Source: JAENWD01 sp963796915
Lineage (GTDB): Bacteria > Acidobacteriota > Vicinamibacteria > Vicinamibacterales > JAENWD01
Length of the DNA: 64,000 bases
Direction: 5' to 3'
NCBI GenBank assembly: GCA_963796915.1
Contig: CAWCNI010000002.1
Coordinates: forward strand, 372,001-436,000
Shown here: positions 8,525 through 15,907 of the stretch, one piece after another
Numbering within the stretch: position 1 is the stretch's first letter
Layout: each line of letters opens with the position of its first letter
Made by a program: the position numbers and the translations under genes
The notes under the pieces: model-generated
What the model saw: only the letters and a program-made list of their open reading frames with translations
Databases searched by the model: none
What the model was told of the DNA's origin: nothing

Positions 8525-9538
8525 ATGACGTCGCCCACCGCGCGTGCGCGTCTCAGCATCATTCTTCCGACCTACAACCGCGCCGGGTTCCTGCCCGGCG
8601 CCCTGGCGTCAATCGACCGGCAGACGTTCGCTGACTGGGAGCTCGTCGTCGTCGACGACGGCAGCACCGACGACACCCGCGACGTGATCGATCGCGCCCG
8701 CCCGACGATTGCGCGCAACGTGAAGTACATCCGCCAGGAGAACGGCGGACCCGCGGCGGCGCGCAACAACGGCATCGCGCACGCCGAGGGCGACCTCGTC
8801 GCGTTCTTCGACAGCGACGACCTGTGGCACCCCGCGTTCCTGGAGACGTGCGTTGCCGCGCTCGACGCCAACCCGGACGTCGACTGGGTTTTCGCGGCCT
8901 GCCGGATTCTCGACCTCGACACCGGCGCCGAAGTGTCCGCCAGCACCTTCAGGGAAAACGGAAAGCCGCGGCCATTTCTGTCACTGCCCGCGAGTCGCCG
9001 CGGTCAGGTGGCGGTGCTGAACGACTCCCGCACGCTCGATGCCGTGCTTTCGACGGGGCTGTACGCCGGCTTCCAGAACTCCGTCATCCGCGCCGCGACG
9101 CTTCGCCGCTGGCCGTTGCCGATTGTCCCGGTGCGTGTGGGCGAGGACACCTTGACGGCATTCCGCGCCATCGCCACCGGCGCGACCCTGGCCTACATCG
9201 ATCGCGCGCTGGTCGACTATCGCACCCACCAGGGCGGCGTGACGGATGGCGCGCGTACGGGAAAGCCAGAAGCGCTGATCGCGCAGGCGCAGGAATATGC
9301 GAGGGGCTACGACTTCGTCCTGAGCGAGCTGGCGGGGAATCGTCGCGCGACGCGGCTGCTCGAGCACGCAGCCGCGCATCGCAAGTTCTGGATCGAAGGC
9401 TACCTCGGGCTCTGGGCGCTGGGCCGTCGCCGCGAGGCGCTCCACGCCTATCGCACAGCGCTGGCGCTCTCGCCGCTGGAATGGACGATGTGGAAGACGT
9501 GGGCGGCGTCCGTCGTCCGCACGGCCATCGGCCGTTAG
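8525..9538 (+). CDS. Family 2 (GT-A) glycosyltransferase
   Basis: 337 residues with a textbook GT2 N-terminus: LSIILPTYNRAGFLPGAL, ELVVVDDGSTDDT, GGPAAARNNGIAHAEGD and AFFDSDDLWHPAFL (DxD equivalent SDD). VRVGEDTLTAFRAI supplies the ED motif for the catalytic base. The C-terminal 80 residues are helical and resemble the tails of GT2 enzymes that add single residues. Last gene of the plus-strand trio; its stop overlaps the stop of the convergent GT2 gene by 4 bases (9535-9538), leaving no room for a terminator between them. Confidence 0.87.
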   Translation: MTSPTARARLSIILPTYNRAGFLPGALASIDRQTFADWELVVVDDGSTDDTRDVIDRARPTIARNVKYIRQENGGPAAARNNGIAHAEGDLVAFFDSDDLWHPAFLETCVAALDANPDVDWVFAACRILDLDTGAEVSASTFRENGKPRPFLSLPASRRGQVAVLNDSRTLDAVLSTGLYAGFQNSVIRAATLRRWPLPIVPVRVGEDTLTAFRAIATGATLAYIDRALVDYRTHQGGVTDGARTGKPEALIAQAQEYARGYDFVLSELAGNRRATRLLEHAAAHRKFWIEGYLGLWALGRRREALHAYRTALALSPLEWTMWKTWAASVVRTAIGR

Positions 9539-10461
9539 GCCGGCGGCGCCGTTCCGTGAGCGCGGGCCTCTGCGAGGTAGCCGCGCAGGATGCCCGCGGC
9601 CCTGATGTTCTTCACCCACGAGACGTCGCGGCGCACGGCGCCGGCGGCAATCCGAGCCTGCAACTGCGCGTACTGCAGCAGCGCCCACCGCGGGTACCCG
9701 AACAGGCGCGCGCCCTCGAAGGTGCCGGCACTCCGGGCGATGCCGACGCCGAGGCCGGTGTACCAGTGAGCGATGTAGCGGTAGGTCAGGCGGTTCTCGC
9801 CGATGTAATGCTGGACCCGCGCGCCCGATACCCACCAGCCCGGGTGCCCCGCGCTCCTGAGGCGACTCTGGAGCTCGGTCTCTTCGCCGCGAAGGGCGGC
9901 GTGCCCGGTTGGCCCGATCGTCTCGTTGAACGGGAACGCGCGAGCAACGGCGGCGCGGATGCCGAGGTTCGCGCCGACCACGCCGCGGTCGTTCAGCGGC
10001 TGGTCCGAGGGGCCGTAGTCCACCAGCGCGTACGGCTCTCCCAGTGACGCGATGGCACGGGCGATCCATGGCGGCGGCGGCACGGCGAACCAGGCCTCGA
10101 CAGGCCCGCCGAACCAGCTGGCCTCCGGCCGGTTGCCGGCGGCCTCCGCGTAGGCACGGAGCCAGCCGGGCGACACGCGCACGTCATCGTCGGTCCAGAG
10201 CAGCAGATCGCCGGTCGCCATGCTGATTGCCAGGTTGGCTGCCCGTGACTTGCCCGCGCGAGCCTCGAAGGCGTGGCGCAGGGGAAGGCGGCCCTCGAAG
10301 CCGGCGAGCACGGACGCGGTGTCATCGGTGGAATTGTTGTCGATGACGATCACTTCCCACTCGAGACCGGCCGGAACCTCGAGGCGCTCGAAATACGACA
10401 GCGTCTCACCGAGAAGCGTCGCCCGATTCCACGTGCAGATGATTGCCGAAATCCGCATCAT
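9535..10461 (-). CDS. Family 2 glycosyltransferase, paralogue of the gene at 11603-12556
   Basis: 308 residues starting at ATG 10461, which overlaps the upstream GT4 stop (ATGA). A much longer frame extends upstream through the GT4 gene but is a shadow. Motifs: ISAIICTWNRATLLGETL, VIVIDNNSTDDTAS, LLWTDDDVRVSPGW (DxD), SWFGGPVEAWF and RGEETELQSRL (catalytic-base region), then HYIGENRLTYRYI and LFGYPRWAL. The same motif series occurs in the GT2 two genes upstream, so the pair arose by duplication around the GT4 between them. Last gene of the Wzm-Wzt-GT2-GT4-GT2 operon. Confidence 0.87.
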   Translation of the reverse strand: MMRISAIICTWNRATLLGETLSYFERLEVPAGLEWEVIVIDNNSTDDTASVLAGFEGRLPLRHAFEARAGKSRAANLAISMATGDLLLWTDDDVRVSPGWLRAYAEAAGNRPEASWFGGPVEAWFAVPPPPWIARAIASLGEPYALVDYGPSDQPLNDRGVVGANLGIRAAVARAFPFNETIGPTGHAALRGEETELQSRLRSAGHPGWWVSGARVQHYIGENRLTYRYIAHWYTGLGVGIARSAGTFEGARLFGYPRWALLQYAQLQARIAAGAVRRDVSWVKNIRAAGILRGYLAEARAHGTAPPA

Positions 10462-11606
10462 GCCCCGCCGGAGAGTTGCTGGACGAGAGACAGGATCGCG
10501 CCGCACTGCGTCCTGCTGTCGAAGTGATCGGCCACGTATTTCACGCCGGCCGCATTTCGTGCCTGCCGATCGTCGGCCGGCAGTCGGCTGAGCGTGAGAA
10601 TCGCCTCCGCGATGGCCTCCGGATCGTCGGCCGGGACCAGAATCCCCAGCTCCGGTCTGGTAATCATCTCTGGAATGCCACCGACCGACGACGCGACGAC
10701 CAGGCAGCCGCTGCTGAGCGCCTCGAGGACAATCAGGCCCTGGGCCTCGATGCGGCTCGGCACCAGGAAGATGTCGACGCCGCGGTAGAAGGCTGTCAGG
10801 TCGCGCTGGAAGCCGAGGAACCGGACGTGTTCGCGTATCCCAAGCGCGTCTGTCAGCGCTTCGAGCGCCTGCCGTTCCGCGCCGTCGTTGGCGATGTGCA
10901 GTTCCATCGGCACCGGCGACGAGGCCAGCGCGCGAGCAAAGCCGCGCAGGGCGACGTCGATGCCTTTTTCCTGCACCAGCCGCGCCGCGGTCGCCACAAT
11001 CACAGTCCCGCCCGTGGCGCGGGCCTTGACTGCCGGGCCCGGCGAAAACCTGACGGTGTCGACGCCGTTGGGGATGATGGGCATCTTTCGTGTCGCGAAC
11101 CCGTAGCCCCTGGACAACGCCGACCGGACCGATTCGCTGATGCAGATGGTCCGCACCGGCATCAGCGATCGCAGCCAGCCGCGCGTCCGCTGGCGGTACC
11201 ACCACAGGCCGAGCCCGGGAACCATGCCGCCGAGGTGCTTCGACGCAGTGCGCGGGCCGAGCACCGGCGGTTCCAGCTGCTGAATGACGACAAAGGCCCT
11301 GAACGCCAGGCGAGCCGCGACATCGAGCGCCAGGCTGCCGACGTGCAGCGTGCCCTTTTCGAAGAGGCACACATCGCAGCGAAGCGATCGGAAGTACCGG
11401 TACCAACCGGTCACCGTCGAGGGCGGCGGATCAGTCGCTTCAATCGTGGCCCGCAGGTTCCGGGCCCGATAGAGCGCGGCCGTCTCGCTGCCAACGCAGG
11501 CCAGCGTCACGTCATGGCCGGCGTCGACTGCCGCATTCACCAGATCGACAGCGTGTGACTCCAGCCCGCCCCAGATTCGTGACCAGACGAGAATCGCAAT
11601 GGTCAT
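10458..11606 (-). CDS. Family 4 (GT-B) glycosyltransferase
   Basis: 382 residues. Start chosen at ATG 11606 because it forms an ATGA overlap with the upstream GT2 stop and begins MTIAILVWSRIWGGLESHA, the glycine-containing GT4 N-terminal loop; an ATG at 11651 lies inside the upstream gene. The donor domain has PIIPNGVDTVRFSP, TVIVATAARLVQEKGID, LHIANDGAERQAL, FLVPSRIEAQGLIVLEALSSG (EX7E) and VGGIPEMI. Complete and apparently functional. It sits between two related GT2 genes, and all three are translationally coupled to each other, implying that they build one repeat unit exported by the neighbouring ABC transporter. Confidence 0.87.
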   Translation of the reverse strand: MTIAILVWSRIWGGLESHAVDLVNAAVDAGHDVTLACVGSETAALYRARNLRATIEATDPPPSTVTGWYRYFRSLRCDVCLFEKGTLHVGSLALDVAARLAFRAFVVIQQLEPPVLGPRTASKHLGGMVPGLGLWWYRQRTRGWLRSLMPVRTICISESVRSALSRGYGFATRKMPIIPNGVDTVRFSPGPAVKARATGGTVIVATAARLVQEKGIDVALRGFARALASSPVPMELHIANDGAERQALEALTDALGIREHVRFLGFQRDLTAFYRGVDIFLVPSRIEAQGLIVLEALSSGCLVVASSVGGIPEMITRPELGILVPADDPEAIAEAILTLSRLPADDRQARNAAGVKYVADHFDSRTQCGAILSLVQQLSGGA

Positions 11607-12556
11607 GCGCCGGGGCGGCTGCCCGCGCCTTCTCGATGAAGGGCGCGACACTCCGAAGCCGTGCTGCCGAAGAAGTGATATTCCTGCAGGGCCGATAACG
11701 CCGCGCGACGGTTGCCGCGAACGGTGTGCCAGTAATACCGGATCCTGGATTCAGCGACCCTGCGCAGCACCCAACGCGGCACACCAAAGAGTTGCGGCCC
11801 TTCAGGTGGGCCCTTTCGTCGCGTATTGCCCTTGCCAAGGCCTCGATAGAAATCGATCAGGTACGCAAGCGTCATGCGCTCCGGCGCGACGTAGTGTTGA
11901 AGTCGCATCCGCGGCACCCAGACGACTTCGACACCGCGGGCGCGGAGCTGATCGATCAGGCCGGTTTCCTCCCCCGTCGAGCGCTCGTCGTGCGTCGGAC
12001 CCAGTCGCGGATCGAAGGACTGCTGGGTCAGCACGTCACGGCGGAAGGCCATGTTCGCGCCGTAGATCTCGAGCGGCGCCGGGAGCGGACCGATTGGCCG
12101 ACGATGGTCCAGGCCCGCGAAGCCCCATCCCAGCATCGGAAAGGCGGCGACCAGGTCGGGATCCGGCGGTTCTGGAAACCACGGCTCGATCGGTCCGCCG
12201 AAGACGCCGGCCTGCGGAAACGTCCGCACCGCGTCCAGGAACGCCATGATCCAGCCCTGGTCGGCCAGGACGTCGTCGTCGGTGAAGAGGAGGTGCGGCG
12301 CCCGCGACTCGCGGATCCCGCGATTGCGCGCGTTGGACGCGCCCGGCTGCAGCTCGACGAACGGGCGGAGCGGAAGGCGGTCCACAAATGCGTTCAGGAC
12401 GTCGTTTGTGCGATCGGTGGAGGCGTTGTTGACGACGATGAGCTCGGCGTCACCGGCTGGCGGCCACTCGATTTCGCACAGGCGCTGCAACGTCTGCTCG
12501 AGCACGTGCGCCCGGTTCCACGTGCAGATGACGACGCTGACGACGAGCGAGCTCAT
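11603..12556 (-). CDS. Family 2 glycosyltransferase, paralogue of the gene at 9535-10461
   Basis: 317 residues: VSVVICTWNRAHVLEQTL, LIVVNNASTDRTND, GASNARNRGIRESRA, LLFTDDDVLADQGW (DxD), GVFGGPIEPWFPEP, TGEETGLIDQL (catalytic-base region), HYVAPERMTLAYL and LFGVPRWVLRR. These blocks align in order with the GT2 at 9535-10461, marking an old duplication. It starts 105 bases after the Wzt stop; nothing recognisable lies in that gap. Coupled by ATGA to the downstream GT4. Probably forms one linkage of the polysaccharide exported by Wzm/Wzt. Confidence 0.87.
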   Translation of the reverse strand: MSSLVVSVVICTWNRAHVLEQTLQRLCEIEWPPAGDAELIVVNNASTDRTNDVLNAFVDRLPLRPFVELQPGASNARNRGIRESRAPHLLFTDDDVLADQGWIMAFLDAVRTFPQAGVFGGPIEPWFPEPPDPDLVAAFPMLGWGFAGLDHRRPIGPLPAPLEIYGANMAFRRDVLTQQSFDPRLGPTHDERSTGEETGLIDQLRARGVEVVWVPRMRLQHYVAPERMTLAYLIDFYRGLGKGNTRRKGPPEGPQLFGVPRWVLRRVAESRIRYYWHTVRGNRRAALSALQEYHFFGSTASECRALHREGAGSRPGA

Positions 12557-12661
12557 AGCGGCAGTCGTGTGTCCAGCCGCGGGGCGGCCGGCTGATGTGA
12601 GGAAGGCCTCAATCGAGCGGGCGTCGGCGGCAATGCGCTCGCTGGCGGCAACCGTCGCCGC

Positions 12662-13906
12662 TCAGCGGTTCGCCACGGAGATCGAGGCAACGGGCAGTGC
12701 CGCCTTCGTCAACGCCGCCTGGACGGCGAGATCGACGACGCCGTCGTAGGAGACCTTCTCGTCCACGGTGAAGTTGGCGACGTTCTCGGCGAACATGTGA
12801 AAGACGCCCCGCTTCGGGTCGCGGACGCTCATGTTCATCCGGTAGTGCCCGCGCGCGAAGTGCGCGACGAACTGCGCGACAAACGTCGCCCGCTCGCCTT
12901 TCTTGAACTCCACCAGCGGCACGCCAACCTCCTCGGCCGACATGCCGTAGCAGTAGAAGAGGTCCCGCGTCCGTTCGACGTCCATGCCCATCGTCACCAG
13001 CGGCGAATCCTCTGTGCATTCGAACTCGACGCGGAGCTCGCAGGGCGTGTGCGGCGCGATCGTGTCCACGGGGCGCCCGTCGGAGGTGACACAGCTTGCT
13101 GCCAGCACCTTGAACCGCGGCTCGGTGCCATAGCGCGTGCTGTAGGCCTGCGACGCCTCGAGGTAGGCCGTCAGTGCCGGCTCCGGCTCGCCGTCGAAGC
13201 GGACCTGGCCGCCGCCGAGGACGAGGCAGCGGCTGCACAACAGCGCGACCGCCTGAAGGTTGTGCGAGACGAAGACGACGGTGACGCCGCTGGCGATCTG
13301 CTGGCGCATGCGCTCGATGCACTTCGCCTGGAAGCTCATGTCGCCGACGCTGAGCACTTCGTCAACGAACAGCACGTCGGGGTCCATGTGGGCGGCGACC
13401 GAAAAGCCCAGGCGCGCCTGCATGCCGGAGCTGTACCGCTTCACCTGGGTGTCGATGAACTGCGAGACGCCGGAGAACTCGATGATCTCGTCGAGCTTGG
13501 TGGCGATCTGCTGCTTGCGCATCCCCATGATCGCGCCCTGCAGGTAGATGTTCTCGCGCCCGGTGAGATCGCCGTGAAAACCGGCCGCCACTTCGATCAG
13601 CGCGCCGACACGGCCCTTGACGGAGCAGTGGCCGATGGTCGGTCGGAGGATCCGGGTGAGCAGTTTCAGTGCCGTGGACTTGCCCGCGCCATTCGGCCCG
13701 ATGATGCCGAGCGCCTCGCCACGCTTCACCTCGAACGAGACGTCGCGCACCGCCCAGAATTCCTGATCCTCGAGCGCGGTCTCATTCTTCCTGCCGCGGA
13801 AGATTCGCGATGCCAGGGCCGGCAGGAGATCCCGCAGGCTGTCGTGCCGCTCGCCTCGACGGAACTTCTTCCAGACGCCGTCGAATTCGACGACCACTTC
13901 TGACAT
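12662..13906 (-). CDS. wzt: ABC transporter ATPase for polysaccharide export (Wzt-like) with C-terminal carbohydrate-binding domain
   Basis: 414 residues. The nucleotide-binding domain occupies about residues 1-245: Walker A GPNGAGKST (70-78), signature YSSGMQ (158-163), Walker B DVLFVDE (177-183) and H-loop SHN (214-216). The segment before Walker A (WAVRDVSFEVKRGEALGIIG) is characteristic of the O-antigen/teichoic-acid export subfamily. About 150 extra residues follow, predicted beta-rich (FKVLAASCVTSDGRPVD, CELRVEFECTEDS, FVAHFARGHYRMNMSVRD), matching the Wzt C-terminal domain that recognises the glycan cap in the E. coli O9a-type pathway. Start ATG shares a base with the permease stop (TGATG). 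It powers export of a finished lipid-linked glycan. Confidence 0.92.
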   Translation of the reverse strand: MSEVVVEFDGVWKKFRRGERHDSLRDLLPALASRIFRGRKNETALEDQEFWAVRDVSFEVKRGEALGIIGPNGAGKSTALKLLTRILRPTIGHCSVKGRVGALIEVAAGFHGDLTGRENIYLQGAIMGMRKQQIATKLDEIIEFSGVSQFIDTQVKRYSSGMQARLGFSVAAHMDPDVLFVDEVLSVGDMSFQAKCIERMRQQIASGVTVVFVSHNLQAVALLCSRCLVLGGGQVRFDGEPEPALTAYLEASQAYSTRYGTEPRFKVLAASCVTSDGRPVDTIAPHTPCELRVEFECTEDSPLVTMGMDVERTRDLFYCYGMSAEEVGVPLVEFKKGERATFVAQFVAHFARGHYRMNMSVRDPKRGVFHMFAENVANFTVDEKVSYDGVVDLAVQAALTKAALPVASISVANR

Positions 13907-14712
13907 CAGACGTTCTCCGCGAACTTGAACTCGGCCCGGTGGAACATCAGCCAGCCGACCAGCAGGATCGCAAACGAGAGGAACCCGGCGGCGATGAACT
14001 CGGGCGTGAACGGGTTGCGGCCGTAGAGCAGCACGTTGCGGTAGGCGTCGATGATCGGCGTCATCGGGTTGATCGCGGCGATGCGCGCGATCCGCGGCCC
14101 GAGCACGCTCAGCGGATAGAGCACGGAGGTGGCGAACATCCACACCGTGATCACCACTTCGAAGATGTATTTCACGTCGCGGTAAAACAGGTTGGCCATC
14201 GCCAGCAGCAGGGCGATGCCGCAGGTGAACGCGATGTGCACCACCAGGACAACCGGGAGAAACACCAGTTCCCAGCCTCCCCAGATCCGGAAGTAGGCCA
14301 TCATCGCGGCGAGCACGACCGAGCCGACAGCGAAATCGACGAGGCAGACCATGACCGCGGAGAATGGGAAAATCTCGCGGGGAAAGTAGATCTTCGTGAT
14401 CAGGTTGCTGTTGCTGGTCAGCGAGTTCACCGAAAAGCGCAGCGACGCGGCGAAGAAGTTCCAGCACAGCAGGCCGCAGAACGCGAACAGCGGATAGGGC
14501 ACCCCGGCGTCGATCGGCGCAACGCGGGTGAACACCACCGAGAACACTGCGGTGTTCACCAGTGGCATGAAGATCGCCCACCCGAAGCCCATCACCGTCT
14601 GCTTGTAGCGCAGCAGCAGGTCGCGCTTCGTCATCTGCGTCAGTAATTCCCGGTACTCGAACTGTTCCCGGAGCATCTCGGACGCATCCTGGGCAATCGT
14701 CTGTTGGCTCAC
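13906..14712 (-). CDS. wzm: ABC-2 type polysaccharide export permease (Wzm-like)
   Basis: 268 residues from GTG 14712, about 11 bases after a GGAGAGG ribosome-binding sequence; the frame is open much further upstream but that part overlaps the divergent GT4. After a cytoplasmic amphipathic stretch (YRELLTQMTKRDLLLRYKQT) come six hydrophobic segments, with the family patch SLTSNSNLITKIYFPREIFP and LFYRDVKYIFEV between them. It forms the channel half of the exporter with the downstream Wzt ATPase. First gene of a five-gene minus-strand operon (wzm-wzt-GT2-GT4-GT2). Confidence 0.92.
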   Translation of the reverse strand: MSQQTIAQDASEMLREQFEYRELLTQMTKRDLLLRYKQTVMGFGWAIFMPLVNTAVFSVVFTRVAPIDAGVPYPLFAFCGLLCWNFFAASLRFSVNSLTSNSNLITKIYFPREIFPFSAVMVCLVDFAVGSVVLAAMMAYFRIWGGWELVFLPVVLVVHIAFTCGIALLLAMANLFYRDVKYIFEVVITVWMFATSVLYPLSVLGPRIARIAAINPMTPIIDAYRNVLLYGRNPFTPEFIAAGFLSFAILLVGWLMFHRAEFKFAENV

Positions 14713-14729
14713 CTGTAAACTCACCTCTC

Positions 14730-14744
14730 CGTATCTAGGATACG
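14730..14744. promoter_or_regulatory. Perfect palindrome in the wzm/GT4 divergent gap
   Basis: CGTATC-TAG-GATACG forms a perfect 6-bp inverted repeat around a 3-base centre between the divergent wzm operon and the GT4 gene. It could be an operator shared by both promoters or, read as minus-strand RNA, a small leader hairpin just before the wzm ribosome-binding site. No known regulator motif is recognised. Confidence 0.3.
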
Positions 14745-14793
14745 ATGAACCTGTTTTACGCCTGCTGTGTCCCCCCGGATACAGAAATCTCGC

Positions 14794-15907
14794 ATGCCCA
14801 CTCGAGTCCTGGCTTTCTACCACCGCGCTGAGACCTTCGGCGGGTCGTTCAACAGCGTCACGGAGGTCCTGAGCCGGATCGATCGGGCCCGATTCGAGGT
14901 CCTGTGTGCCGTGCCCGGGCCCGGCAACGTGCAGGAAACGTTTGACGCCCTCGGCCTGCCCGTCCACCACTGGCACGAGACCGAAGGCAGCAAGTCGCCG
15001 GCCTACGCGTGGGCCCTCGGCACTACAGCCCAGCGTCTGCGCCGGCATCGAATCGGCCTCGTTTACATCACCGATCACATCACCTGGCGCTCGAGCGCGC
15101 TGTTCGGCGCCAGGCTGGCCGGCGTGCCCGCGGTGGTCCATCTGCGCTCGCCGAAAGAGGACGCGGCGATGGATCCGGAGCTGGTCAAGGCCGCCATGGT
15201 GGTCGGCAACTCCGAGGCGACCGTTGCGGCGCTTCGCCCGGTGCGCCCGCCGGATCGGCTCCGGGTGATCCCCAACTTCGTCGACTTCTCCACGTTCCAG
15301 GCGCCGCGCCACGTGCCGGCCTCGCTCTTCCCGGGCCACCCGGTCGTCGGCTTCGTCGGCGTCTTCCGGCCGGAAAAGGGCATCGAGTTCTTTCTGGACA
15401 TGGCGAAGCTGATTCACCAGCGCCGCCCCGACGTGCGATTCCTGCTCGTCGGCGGTGAGTCGGCGGTGGCCGAACGTCGGATGGTTCGACCGGATGCGCG
15501 CCTACGCCGACTCGCTGGCGCTCGGCGACGTGTGCCAGTTCACCGGCGAACGCTCCGATATCGCCGACCTGCTCGCCACGATGGACCTTGTCGTCGTCCC
15601 GTCGCTCAACGAGGGGTTTGGCCGCGTGATCGTCGAGGCCAATGCTGTCGGGAAACTGGTCGTCGGCGCTGACGCGGCAGGGATCCCGGAAGTGATCGAG
15701 CCGGGCGTGTCCGGCCTGCTGGCGCCTCCCCGGGACGGCGCGGCGCTCGCCGCCGCCGTGACCAGGATCCTCGACGACGAATCGTGGCGTCGCCGGGCAG
15801 CAGAGGATCTGCCGGCGGCTACCCGTGCCCGTTTCTCGCCGGACGCGCTGATGGCCAGGCTGCAGCAGGCCTGGGACGATGCGCTCGCCTACAACAGGCG
15901 TGCGTAG
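14794..15907 (+). CDS. Family 4 glycosyltransferase, apparent frameshift near 15478
   Basis: The N-terminal half from ATG 14794 (GTG 14767 is an alternative) reads MPTRVLAFYHRAETFGGSFN, LVYITDHITWRSS, VVGNSEATVAAL, LRVIPNFVDFSTF, VVGFVGVFRPEKGIEFF and RFLLVGGESAVAE. The remainder lies one frame over: WFDRMRAYADSLALGDVCQF, DLVVVPSLNEGFGRVIVEAN (EX7E) and AAGIPEVIEPGVSGLL, ending at 15907. Together they make one complete GT4 of about 370 residues. The switch falls between about 15466 and 15482. The gene is single and divergent from wzm; its 3' end overlaps the convergent oxidoreductase/SDR gene by 19 bases. Confidence 0.77.

Noticed and set aside
9535..11406. 623-residue minus-strand frame
   Set aside because: Only the last 308 codons (GT2) are real; the first half is a shadow of the GT4 gene.
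13906..15417. 503-residue minus-strand frame ending in the wzm gene
   Set aside because: The part above 14712 is antisense to the divergent GT4; the permease starts at GTG 14712 with a ribosome-binding site.
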